Virus record (IMG/VR): IMGVR_UViG_3300032893_000043
Location: 1-63,405 of that record
Strand: one strand, 5' to 3'
Source: a virus
DNA length: 63,405 nt
Positions 1-7,769 of this stretch are shown one piece after another. Both the position numbers and the translations under genes were made by a program. The notes under the pieces were generated by a model. That model made no database searches and was not told where the DNA came from. It saw only the letters and a program-made list of their open reading frames with translations. Positions within the stretch are counted from its first letter, which is position 1. Each line of letters opens with the position of its first letter.

Positions 1-127
1 CGCGCGACGCTAACGTAGGAGGCTCTATTGCCACTTCCTGGTATCGGCGTCGCGCCGGCAGCCGGCGCACTCTACACCGAACTGGCGTCAGCGACGCGCC
101 GCGCTTTTGTGCCGCGGCTCTTTGTGC
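1..127. repeat. Terminal direct repeat, circular join (copy 1)
   Basis: This stretch is identical to 63279-63405. It contains the end of the scaffold gene (stop at 11-13) and the first third of the capsid leader and N-terminus. An exact 127-base overlap at contig ends is what short-read assemblers with k=127 leave on a circular molecule, so it more likely marks circularity or permutation than a true packaged terminal repeat. Confidence 0.95.
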
Positions 128-1068
128 AGATTTATTTCGGTTCGCCGACCCTGTTTTACATGACTGGCAACGCGCAACGCGCGGCCGGCGGCTTGAACCA
201 AATTACGGTTCCGGCGCAAGGCCAGAGCATGGTGCAGGGCCAGTTCACCGGTTATGGCGGCGGTTTCAACTCGCCGGTCATCACGCCCGGTATTCAAAAC
301 CTGCAGTTCAATCTCGCGTACTGGGTGGTGCCGATCCCGCTGCCCTTCGGCGAAACGGTGATCCAGGCGACCGATCGCGAGATTTCGATTCTCAAGGCGC
401 GCATGAACGACGTGTACGCCGTGACTCGCCAGAACATGGCGCGGCTGATTTTCACCAACAACTCCGGCAACCCGCTGCTGCCGAACAGCTATCAGGATGC
501 GTTCGACAACGGGACGAATTTTCCGACCTATGGCGGCATCAACCGCAACGCAGCTGGCTACTCGGCTTTCAAGGGTCAGTACATCAACTTGAATTCTGGT
601 ACGTTCTCGCTTGGGACGACCGGCTTCACGCGCAAGTCGATGTCGACGCTGCTGTCCTACGTCACCGACCAGGCAGGCGGTGAGGCGCCGACATACGTTG
701 TGATGAATCCCGGCGACTATGCGACCCTGAACAACGACTTTATCGGGATCGAACAGATCAACCCGCCGCCGGGTTCGCAGTTCACGATGGATACCGCGGT
801 GCGGTCGAGCTTCCCGAACCTTTTCGTGTCGGGCGTTCCGATCTTCGCCGACCACTTCGTGCCGCAGGGCAACGTCTACGGTGTCAACGTCAAGTACACC
901 TCGATGTATCTTAGCGAGGACGCGGCGTTCGACTTCTCGGGTTTCTACTCCTTGGTGCCGCTCGGTCAGATTGGGCAGCAGGGCGTGGTCGTCGTCGGCT
1001 ATGATATCATCACGGCAAAACCGTCCTCGGGTTTCTGGGGATACAATTTGCTCGGCAACCAGTACTAA
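28..1068 (+). CDS. Major capsid protein
   Basis: This 346-residue protein is the probable major capsid protein, forming the icosahedral shell. It follows the scaffold gene directly across the circular join, which is the usual order of portal, scaffold, capsid. The start is TTG at 28, chosen because a perfect AGGAGG lies at 17-22 with 5-base spacing and no ATG is better placed. The body is rich in Gly, Asn and aromatic residues. It has a capsid-like stretch PTYVVMNPGDYATL at residues 221-234, of the type seen in phage coat families, where a target residue is mapped on a beta hinge. No cleavage site or protease gene is visible nearby. The assignment rests on position, length and general resemblance, not on a precise family match. 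Confidence 0.8.
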   Translation: MPLPGIGVAPAAGALYTELASATRRAFVPRLFVQIYFGSPTLFYMTGNAQRAAGGLNQITVPAQGQSMVQGQFTGYGGGFNSPVITPGIQNLQFNLAYWVVPIPLPFGETVIQATDREISILKARMNDVYAVTRQNMARLIFTNNSGNPLLPNSYQDAFDNGTNFPTYGGINRNAAGYSAFKGQYINLNSGTFSLGTTGFTRKSMSTLLSYVTDQAGGEAPTYVVMNPGDYATLNNDFIGIEQINPPPGSQFTMDTAVRSSFPNLFVSGVPIFADHFVPQGNVYGVNVKYTSMYLSEDAAFDFSGFYSLVPLGQIGQQGVVVVGYDIITAKPSSGFWGYNLLGNQY

Positions 1069-1080
1069 GGAGATCGCACG

Positions 1081-2262
1081 ATGCCGGCTCCCCTCTCAGG
1101 TCCGGGCCTTGGGCTTCAAATCCCACAGAACCTCTATCCGACCGAGCTCACGAATGCGCCGCCGGATGCGGGCACGAATCGTGTCGCTCTTGCGCCTGGC
1201 GAGCAGCTGCCGATCCCGGCCGGCGACTGGTACATCTCGCTGGGGATGTACTGCGTGCTGCAATTTCTGGATCCGGTCACGGGCGTCTGGGTCACTACTT
1301 CGAGCGCGGCGTATGATCGTGGCATTCAGTTCGTCAAAAGCGATGGCTTCACTCTGCGCATTGCGAACTTGACGGGGTGTCCGACCGGCGCCGCGGTCAC
1401 GAACCAAGGCTCGAACTACGTTCAGGCTTCGACCACGATCGCCGTGACTGGCGGCGGTGGGTCGCTGTGGACGCCGCTCGTCGGCGGCGCGCTCGGTTTC
1501 TCGTCGGTGGTAACGGCGAACGCTGGTGCCGGCTACGGTGTTGCCCCGATCGTCTTTATCCCGCCACCTCCTCCGGCGTCCAACAACCCGAACGGCGTCG
1601 GCGGCATCCAAGCGTCCGGTTATTGCGGCATTTCGAGCGGCACGGTGAGCGGCTTCACGTTCACCAACCCTGGCGCCGGCTATCCGACAGCGCCGACTCC
1701 GGTAATTTTGCCGAATCCGACCGATCCGAACATCAATACCGGCATCACCGCGGCGACGCTGGCGTTCTCGCTGATTACCGGCGGCGGTATTACCGGTGCG
1801 CTTTGCACGAACAATGGGGCGCCGTTGTCGAACCCAAACAACATCACGCTGACCGTCAGCGGTGCGGGTACGAACGCGACGCTGACGCCGTTCTCGATGC
1901 AGACCGTCACAACGGCATCGGTTTCGACCGGTGCTGCGGCCGGCTTTGGCACGATTTCGGCGCTGCTCACCACCATCGGCGGCGTCCCGCCGCAAGGCAC
2001 GATCACCAACGCGCCGGATTATCTCCGGCTTGGCTGGCTCCCGCGCCCGGCGCAGATTGGCTTGGCCGTGACCGGCGCGGGTTCGCTGGCGCCGCAGGTC
2101 GGCACCATCTACGACGGCGGCTTGTTCAACACCAACGCCGTGCCGAACTTCGTGGTTGCGACGACGCCGGGCCTTGCCGGCACCGGTACGATCAACATCT
2201 CGACAATCGCGCTCACGATGGGCAGCGCCGCAGATATCGTGGTCATGCAACCGGCTCCGTAA
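1081..2262 (+). CDS. Virion protein with GSGY-type beta repeats, probably head decoration or head fibre
   Basis: This 393-residue protein starts 12 bases after the capsid gene with AAGGAG in the gap, so the two are probably co-expressed. Residues 1-90 form a compact domain. After that come repeats of the form (T/N)xGxxY-x(2-5)-P, seen as TNQGSNY, NAGAGYGVAP and TNPGAGYPTAP, separated by Gly/Thr/Val-rich beta segments. The same repeat occurs in the adaptor at 3288 and the hub protein at 4462. Placement directly after the capsid suggests a decoration or head-fibre role, which is inference. No enzymatic motif is visible. Confidence 0.6.
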   Translation: MPAPLSGPGLGLQIPQNLYPTELTNAPPDAGTNRVALAPGEQLPIPAGDWYISLGMYCVLQFLDPVTGVWVTTSSAAYDRGIQFVKSDGFTLRIANLTGCPTGAAVTNQGSNYVQASTTIAVTGGGGSLWTPLVGGALGFSSVVTANAGAGYGVAPIVFIPPPPPASNNPNGVGGIQASGYCGISSGTVSGFTFTNPGAGYPTAPTPVILPNPTDPNINTGITAATLAFSLITGGGITGALCTNNGAPLSNPNNITLTVSGAGTNATLTPFSMQTVTTASVSTGAAAGFGTISALLTTIGGVPPQGTITNAPDYLRLGWLPRPAQIGLAVTGAGSLAPQVGTIYDGGLFNTNAVPNFVVATTPGLAGTGTINISTIALTMGSAADIVVMQPAP

Positions 2263-2496
2263 ATGGCCGAGACGTTCAGCATTGGTGTAACAGGGGTGGA
2301 AGCGGATAGCCGCTTCCAACTGGCCAAGCAGTTGACCATCGGCGATTCCGTTTGCGCGAGCGCAGGCGACGAACAGAATGCCATGCAGACCAATACGCAA
2401 TTTTTGGTCAAGATGCCGGATGGCAGCAAGGTGTGGCATACCTACGACGCAGAACGGTCAATTCCCGGTGTCTCTCTGGTGCTCAAGCGCGTATAA
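2263..2496 (+). CDS. Small structural-region protein
   Basis: This 77-residue protein begins on the base after the stop of the GSGY protein (TAA then ATG), so it is likely translated by re-initiation. It is a mixed polar protein (MAETFSIGVTGVEADSRF at the start, VLKRV at the end) with no membrane segment or recognisable motif. Its location between capsid-associated and adaptor genes suggests a virion or assembly role. The function is unknown. Confidence 0.7.
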   Translation: MAETFSIGVTGVEADSRFQLAKQLTIGDSVCASAGDEQNAMQTNTQFLVKMPDGSKVWHTYDAERSIPGVSLVLKRV

Positions 2497-2520
2497 CGAT
2501 GGCAGAAAGGTCTTTCTGCC

Positions 2521-3291
2521 GTGCTGACATCTTACGAAACCGATCTCCAAAATCTACTACAGCTTCCGCAAGCGCCGACGACGCTTTATCCAACGGCATC
2601 ACTCGACCGTTGGATCAACATCGCTCGCGGACAGCTCTCTGGCGAAGCTGAATGTATCCGCGCAATCGGAACCATACCAACTGTTGTCGGGCAGCGCGCT
2701 TACAACTTTTCGAGCATCACTTTCGGAACGCCGAGCGCGACGGGCATCCAGGGTGCGATCAACGTTCGACGAATCAGTTACAACGTCGGTGCGGGGACGC
2801 AATGGATGACGCCGCGCGAGTGGGAGTATTACGATCTCTACCATCTCAATAACGTGGTCCCGGTCAACGGGCCGCCGACCGTATGGGCACAGTATGCGCA
2901 GGGTGCCGCCACTCCGGCAAGCGGCTCCGCGGCCTCGGGGTCATTCTATATCGATCCGCCCCCGGACGCGGTCTATACACTAAATTGCGACTGCACCTGT
3001 TACCCGATCACGCTGACGAACGATTCGACGGTCGAGGCAATTCCCTATTTGTGGACCGACGCCGTGCCGTTCTTTGCCGCGTATTATGCGTTTCTGACGG
3101 CGCAGACTGGAGCGCGCACCGCTGACGCCGAGCGGATGTACGGGTATTACAAAGAGTTTGTGAACCGAGCTCGTCAGGCGTCAAACCCGAGCGTCAACCG
3201 TACGCAATACGAACAGGCGGCCGATCCCGCGTCGATCAATAAGCTTGGCGTGCAGCGCTCGATGCAAGGCGGCGGGGGCGGTGCGCAATGA
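2521..3291 (+). CDS. Head-tail adaptor-like protein A
   Basis: This 256-residue protein starts at GTG 2521 with AAAGG upstream. An N-terminal helical part (ETDLQNLLQLP, then LDRWINIARGQL) is followed by a beta-rich part with the signature SGSFYIDPPPDAVY, a Cys-rich DCDCTCYP-like stretch, and IPYLWTDAVPFFAAYYAFL near the C-terminus. The next gene has the matching signature SGSFYVYPLPSQVY and IPDPWTDSVSYFSAHLGML, so the two are paralogues. Position after the capsid and before the tail hub, plus the helical N-terminus, fits a gatekeeper or adaptor of the T7 gp11/P22 gp4 functional class. That class assignment is inference. Confidence 0.65.
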   Translation: MLTSYETDLQNLLQLPQAPTTLYPTASLDRWINIARGQLSGEAECIRAIGTIPTVVGQRAYNFSSITFGTPSATGIQGAINVRRISYNVGAGTQWMTPREWEYYDLYHLNNVVPVNGPPTVWAQYAQGAATPASGSAASGSFYIDPPPDAVYTLNCDCTCYPITLTNDSTVEAIPYLWTDAVPFFAAYYAFLTAQTGARTADAERMYGYYKEFVNRARQASNPSVNRTQYEQAADPASINKLGVQRSMQGGGGGAQ

Positions 3292-4217
3292 CCACGCTGT
3301 TCGACTACCAGCAACAGGCGCAGCGCTTCCTTCGCGAGAAGAAGCAGGATCTGATCAACCCACAAGACTTGGTTGTTTACATCAACCGGGCGCGTCGCGA
3401 AGTCGCGATGCGAACGCAGTGCATTCGCGTTCTGACGCAGGTCAGCGCACCGATCGTCAGCGCAACTGTCATCACGCCAGGCTCGGGTTATAGCAATCTT
3501 CCGGTGATCGCGATCACGCCGCCGGATTTTCCGAGCGGCACGGGAGCGTTTCCGAATGGCGCGCAAGCGACGGCGCAGGCCATCGTGCAGAATGGGACGA
3601 TCGCCGCGGTCGACATCGTCAATGGCGGCTCGGGGTATTTTCAGCCGCTGGCGACGGTGACGGATTCGACGGGGACTGGTGCGTCGATATCGCTTTATAC
3701 GGGGCCGGTGAATCAGCTCAACGTGGCCCAAGAAGTCTACCCGTTTTCCGGCGTGTATCTTGGTGCAAATCCCGGCGTCAAATCAGTATTTGCGGTGCAG
3801 GGCATCAGTGTTATCTATCAAAATTACCGGTATTCGCTGCCAGTGTATAGCTTTACCGACTATCAAGCGATGATTCGGCAGTATCCGTTCCAATATCAAT
3901 ACGTTCCTACATTTGCTTCGCAGTACGGGCAAGGCACTTCCGGCTCTTTTTACGTCTATCCGTTACCGAGCCAAGTGTATCAATACGAGCTTGATTGTTA
4001 TTGTTTGCCTTCTGATCTCGCAACTAATAACGATTTTGAAGTAATACCTGACCCTTGGACCGACTCGGTTTCGTATTTCTCAGCGCATCTGGGAATGCTC
4101 GACATTCAGAATATGAACGCGGCAAAAATGTACTTGGAGTTGTTTGAAAAGCAGCTTGGCATTTACTCGCATTCCGCGCGTATCGGCCGGCGGGTCAACA
4201 TCTATGGAAGATATTAA
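3288..4217 (+). CDS. Head-tail adaptor-like protein B with inserted GSGY module
   Basis: This 309-residue protein overlaps the preceding gene by ATGA, indicating coupled translation. It is a paralogue of the protein at 2521: both begin with a short helical unit containing an IN.AR motif and share SGSFY and P.LWTD/P.PWTD blocks. The extra length comes from an insertion at roughly residues 48-145 that carries two GSGY repeats (TPGSGYSNLPVIAI and NGGSGYFQPLATV), the same module as in proteins at 1081 and 4462. It probably sits at the portal vertex beneath the tail hub. The insertion may project outwards, which is inference. Confidence 0.65.
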   Translation: MTTLFDYQQQAQRFLREKKQDLINPQDLVVYINRARREVAMRTQCIRVLTQVSAPIVSATVITPGSGYSNLPVIAITPPDFPSGTGAFPNGAQATAQAIVQNGTIAAVDIVNGGSGYFQPLATVTDSTGTGASISLYTGPVNQLNVAQEVYPFSGVYLGANPGVKSVFAVQGISVIYQNYRYSLPVYSFTDYQAMIRQYPFQYQYVPTFASQYGQGTSGSFYVYPLPSQVYQYELDCYCLPSDLATNNDFEVIPDPWTDSVSYFSAHLGMLDIQNMNAAKMYLELFEKQLGIYSHSARIGRRVNIYGRY

Positions 4218-4429
4218 TGAGTTTTTGCCCACGTACCGTGAAACTTACGCGCGGCTTGACAGTAAGCGGCGTAGGCTTCTTTAGCGCTGTTGAACGAGCC
4301 GAGATTATGCCTGTATCCGTTCAGCTTAATGCCGGCGATGTAGACTCCGCGGCGCCGATCAAAACAAACGCCCTTGTACCCAGTGGCTGTCAGATCGCAA
4401 AGCGCGTTTTTGTGCCCGCGTTTCATCAC
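4214..4429 (-). CDS. Stand-alone AP2 DNA-binding domain, possible homing-endonuclease remnant
   Basis: This short protein (71 residues, GTG start at 4429 or ATG at 4426) is antisense to the virion genes. Almost all of it is an AP2-type domain: TGYKGVCFDRRRGVYIAGI, then NGYRHNLGSF, AKEAYAAYCQAARKFHG. In phages this domain usually forms the C-terminal DNA-binding half of HNH-AP2 homing endonucleases. Here no HNH catalytic part is present upstream, so it is either a remnant or a free AP2 protein. The strand, its position in an inter-gene gap, and the absence of a clear ribosome-binding site all fit a selfish insert. Its last bases overlap the stop of the upstream plus-strand gene by 4 bases. Confidence 0.7.
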   Translation of the reverse strand: MMKRGHKNALCDLTATGYKGVCFDRRRGVYIAGIKLNGYRHNLGSFNSAKEAYAAYCQAARKFHGTWAKTH

Positions 4430-4461
4430 ACTTTGTTAATCTCAGGGGGAGGTACTGTCAA

Positions 4462-6777
4462 GTGACCCTCTCCAACCCTCCCCGCGCCCAAGAGCCGCAA
4501 GAAAACGCTTATGCGCCTCCGCTCCCAGCGCCGCAGATCATGGAACAGTTCGGCGGGGTCAACACCTCGACGACGCGAGCGGGCGTGCCCGACGCGATGT
4601 GTTACTGGATCGACGGCTTCATGCCGGTCGCTCCGCGCAATCTCCGGACGCTCCCAGGCGCGGGCGCGCAGCTCCGTGGCGCGTTCGGCATCCTGACCAT
4701 CGTGATGTTTGGCTTCTACAATATCGGCTCGACGCCCTACGCCGTTTATTTTTTGTCGGACGGCTCGGTGCAGACCGTCAACACCACGGGCACGCCAGTC
4801 ACGACGCAGATTCTCCCGCCGCAAACTATTATCTTGGCTTCTATCACCAACATGGGTTTTGCGCAGTGGGGGCAAAATTATTTGCTCATTGCTGCCAATC
4901 AGCCAAACGGCTATTGGATATGGGACGGCACGAATGTCTACAGCGCGGGCTCGTTGTCGCCGATCGTCACGCTGACAAGCCCTGGTTCAGGTTACCAGAC
5001 GGTCCCGTCCGTCACTGCCTCAGGCGGTTCTGGTATGGGCGCGACGTTTGCTGCGCAGATTGCCAACGGTGTCGTGACGAGCGTTTCCATCACCAACCCC
5101 GGTTCGGGATATCTTGCCGGACAATCTGTCAGTCTCGTGTTTCTTGGCGGCACCGCCTCGGGCAGAAACGCGACCTTGACGGCCAATATGGCGCACGCTT
5201 CTGGGAGCGGGGCATCAATATCATTGACCGTTCAATCATTTCGTTTTCAAGCAGGCGGTGAACTTTTTTACAACATAGTCGCTGCCGCAATCACAGCTGT
5301 CGGGTCTAATTATTCGCCCTTTACGACCGCTGGTGTTAACGAATCAGGCCAACCTTGTAATATAAATCTAACCATAAACCAGGGTACGATAGCTGGTCTT
5401 GCGCTTAGTGGAGTAGTTTACTCCGGTGGATATGGGCTATACGCAAATCCACCCCCGACTGCCGCAATTATTACCGACAATGGCGAGTATTATGTTTCGT
5501 CGGTGTCGATCAATGCCCCCGGCAGCGGTTATAGCAACTCGGCTTCGATCACCTCGACCGGTGGCGGCGCGAGCATCGTCGCGCAAGCTTCTTTTTCGCC
5601 GATCATAGCTGGTGGCACGATATCGTCCGTTGTCGTGACCAACCCCGGTATTTTCGGCAGCAACGTTGCGCCGACGTTGGCAGTTGTCGACACAACGGCA
5701 AACGCTGCAGCGACAGTATCGCTCATGCCTTTCGGCGTTTCTGGCACTGCGATCGAAACCTACCAAGGTCGCGCCTGGGTCGCCAACGGTCCAACGGTGT
5801 ATTTCGCTGCCCCTGGCTCTTTTACAAATTTTGCCACGTCGAGCGGCGGCGGCAATTTCACTTCCGGCGATAATTTTTTGAAAGTGAACTACGTCCGACT
5901 CGTCAATACCAATGGTTTCCTTTATTTGGTTGCCGACTCATCGATGAATTACATTTCCGGTGTGACAACATCGGGCACGCCACCGGTTACGACGTTCACC
6001 AATCAGAACGCCGATCCCGAGGCTGGTACGCCATATCCGGCATCTGTGCTCACACGCGGACGCGACATCGTGCTCGCAAATTCGTTCGGCGTGCATATGA
6101 GCCGCGGCGCTGGGCTCGACAAAGTCAGCGAAGCGCTCGACGGCGTTTGGAATAGCGTTGCTAATTTCGGTAGTTTGTCGCAGCTGTCGTCGGCGAAAGC
6201 GACGGTGTTCGGTAAAAAAATCTGGATGGTGCTCGCGCAAATTGTCGACCCGGTCAGCAATGCGACGGCCAACAAGCTTTTAATCTGGAACGGCAAGGAA
6301 TGGTACGCCTCGGTTCAAGACTTCGGCCCGCTGACGTTTATTGCCACTCAGGAAATCAACTCGGTGCTCACGGCGTGGGGCACGGACGGCAACGTGATCC
6401 GGCCGCTGTTTCAATCGGCGTCGACCGGCTTTCAAAAAACCGTGCAATCGCGTTATTGGGATGAGCCGGGCGGTTATCAGTTCAGCAAAGCAACCGGCCG
6501 CTTCTGGTCGGTATGGAATTACAATGTCGCAGGCAGCTTGAATATTATCGCTAACATTGATGCGGTCGGCATTCAAGGAACCAACGGGATGACGTTTACC
6601 AACACGGCGTCGTATACGATCCCGTCACCGTCCGGCGCCGGTTATTTCGTGACCCCGCCGCAAGCGGTGGGGCAGCAAGGCGTGCTGACCGGCATGACAA
6701 TCCAAACCAATGAGGCTGACGTGTCGCTCGTGAGCGCGATGATCCAGGGTGACCCGCGCATTTCGTATCGAGGTTAA
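4462..6777 (+). CDS. Tail hub/nozzle-like protein with GSGY repeats
   Basis: This 771-residue protein starts at GTG 4462 behind GGGGGAGG. The N-terminus contains GGVNTSTTRAGVPD then WIDGFMPVAPRNLRTLPGAG, resembling the start of podoviral tail-tube/nozzle proteins (T7 gp12, P22 gp10 class), in which a beta-propeller forms the tail channel. Residues about 165-430 contain several GSGY repeats (SPGSGYQTVPSV, NPGSGYLAGQSV, APGSGYSNSASI). The propeller-like part resumes after that (TYQGRAWVANGPTVYFA, LLIWNGKEWYAS). It follows two adaptor genes and precedes the internal virion genes, as expected for a hub. The functional class is inferred from context and the N-terminal motif. Confidence 0.65.
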   Translation: MTLSNPPRAQEPQENAYAPPLPAPQIMEQFGGVNTSTTRAGVPDAMCYWIDGFMPVAPRNLRTLPGAGAQLRGAFGILTIVMFGFYNIGSTPYAVYFLSDGSVQTVNTTGTPVTTQILPPQTIILASITNMGFAQWGQNYLLIAANQPNGYWIWDGTNVYSAGSLSPIVTLTSPGSGYQTVPSVTASGGSGMGATFAAQIANGVVTSVSITNPGSGYLAGQSVSLVFLGGTASGRNATLTANMAHASGSGASISLTVQSFRFQAGGELFYNIVAAAITAVGSNYSPFTTAGVNESGQPCNINLTINQGTIAGLALSGVVYSGGYGLYANPPPTAAIITDNGEYYVSSVSINAPGSGYSNSASITSTGGGASIVAQASFSPIIAGGTISSVVVTNPGIFGSNVAPTLAVVDTTANAAATVSLMPFGVSGTAIETYQGRAWVANGPTVYFAAPGSFTNFATSSGGGNFTSGDNFLKVNYVRLVNTNGFLYLVADSSMNYISGVTTSGTPPVTTFTNQNADPEAGTPYPASVLTRGRDIVLANSFGVHMSRGAGLDKVSEALDGVWNSVANFGSLSQLSSAKATVFGKKIWMVLAQIVDPVSNATANKLLIWNGKEWYASVQDFGPLTFIATQEINSVLTAWGTDGNVIRPLFQSASTGFQKTVQSRYWDEPGGYQFSKATGRFWSVWNYNVAGSLNIIANIDAVGIQGTNGMTFTNTASYTIPSPSGAGYFVTPPQAVGQQGVLTGMTIQTNEADVSLVSAMIQGDPRISYRG

Positions 6778-6778
6778 A

Positions 6779-6973
6779 ATGAGTGAGTATGAAACTATGC
6801 GTCGTTTCGACGCTGAAACCAAAAAATGGAATTACATTATTTGTCGGGTTGACCAAAAGACTGCTTCCGGAATGAGCATAACAATGGTTGCCGGGGAGGA
6901 ATTTAATACTGAGGCAGCCGGTGAAAAATGGGCAAAAGAAACCTTAGCAGCCAGACCGTGGGTCACGCACTGA
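6779..6973 (+). CDS. Small protein in tail-gene block
   Basis: This 64-residue protein starts at ATG 6779, immediately after the hub gene stop. An in-frame start 30 bases earlier would lie inside that gene and is less likely. The sequence (MSEYETMRRFDAETKKWNY) is charged and soluble, with no recognised domain. Its stop overlaps the next ATG (TGATG at 6971-6975), suggesting coupled expression. Confidence 0.6.
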   Translation: MSEYETMRRFDAETKKWNYIICRVDQKTASGMSITMVAGEEFNTEAAGEKWAKETLAARPWVTH

Positions 6974-7311
6974 TGGCGCTTGCGCAGCTGAGCGAGATCC
7001 CGCTGACGCACGAGGATGTGCAACGCTGGTCATTTGCGCATATGGCGAACCATCTCGATATAATCCGGCGTGTGCAGGAGACCAAGCAGATTACCCTGAA
7101 CGCCTTTCCGCTCGATCCGTTCGACCCCAACAATCTGGGACAGTGGCTTTACCAGCATTCGGTCATGCACGCCCAAATGGACCTCGTTTTAGGCATTGCC
7201 GGATATGACCTTTTGAGCCTAGACTGGCGAGACGAGGACCAACTGATCCAGTGGATCGGTTTCAACGTCGATGAGCACATCCAAGCTGGTCGAATTCTAG
7301 GGATCGCATGA
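6973..7311 (+). CDS. Conserved phage tail-region protein
   Basis: This protein of about 112 residues starts at ATG 6973, which shares a TGATG junction with the previous stop. An in-frame ATG at 6928 would add 15 residues. Its C-terminal half, with WLYQHSVMHAQMDLVLGI and SLDWRDEDQLIQWIGFNVDEH, matches a small protein often seen between structural genes of phages, whose role is not established. It is acidic and alpha-helical. It overlaps the following gene by ATGA-type coupling. Confidence 0.65.
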   Translation: MALAQLSEIPLTHEDVQRWSFAHMANHLDIIRRVQETKQITLNAFPLDPFDPNNLGQWLYQHSVMHAQMDLVLGIAGYDLLSLDWRDEDQLIQWIGFNVDEHIQAGRILGIA

Positions 7312-7769
7312 TGACAGCTGCAGCGCAACGCGTCGGTATCGAGCTTCCCGCAATCAGCCGTTTCGATCTCGGCGACCTGTCGCGACACGGCGCCTGGCTG
7401 ATCCCCCGGCTGACGACTGCGCTTGAGCTTCCCGAGCAGCGTTTGGGTGCGTGGCTTCGCAGCATGATCGACACCAACGAGCATCTGTTCTTGCAGCAGG
7501 AGCACTCGGTTGCGCTCGCCGAAGTGCAGCGCGCCAACGGGCTTGGCGACAAGCCGATCGTGCGCGAGCGGTTCGTGCTGTGCGAGGACATCGACAATCC
7601 CGATCACGTCAAGGAAGCCGCCGGCTTTTATGACGAGTTCGCGCGCTGGGCAAAAAATCTCGGCGCCGAGATCATTCTGGTCGAGGAACTGAGCAACGTT
7701 CCGCACGAGGTGATCAAGGAAAAGCTCGGGCGCATTTTTGTTCGTGAGCAGAAATTCGCGAGGGTCTAA
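7308..7769 (+). CDS. GNAT-fold-like phage protein (T7 gp13-like position)
   Basis: This 153-residue protein has the layout of acetyltransferase-like proteins that precede internal virion genes in T7-type phages. It has HGAWLIPRLTTALELP near the N-terminus, a central VRERFVLCED strand, and a C-terminal VPHEVIKEKLGRIFVREQKF that resembles the end of GNAT domains. A clear acetyl-CoA pyrophosphate loop (Q/RxxGxG/A) is not obvious, so it may be a structural relative instead of an active enzyme. It overlaps the neighbouring genes on both sides by a few bases, so the block is translationally coupled. Confidence 0.55.
   Translation: MMTAAAQRVGIELPAISRFDLGDLSRHGAWLIPRLTTALELPEQRLGAWLRSMIDTNEHLFLQQEHSVALAEVQRANGLGDKPIVRERFVLCEDIDNPDHVKEAAGFYDEFARWAKNLGAEIILVEELSNVPHEVIKEKLGRIFVREQKFARV

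Noticed and set aside
4217-4465. Plus-strand 82-residue frame overlapping the AP2 gene with TAATG and GTGA junctions
   Set aside because: Its translation looks like an antisense shadow of the AP2 domain. The AP2 match on the minus strand is much stronger, although the two junctions are tempting.
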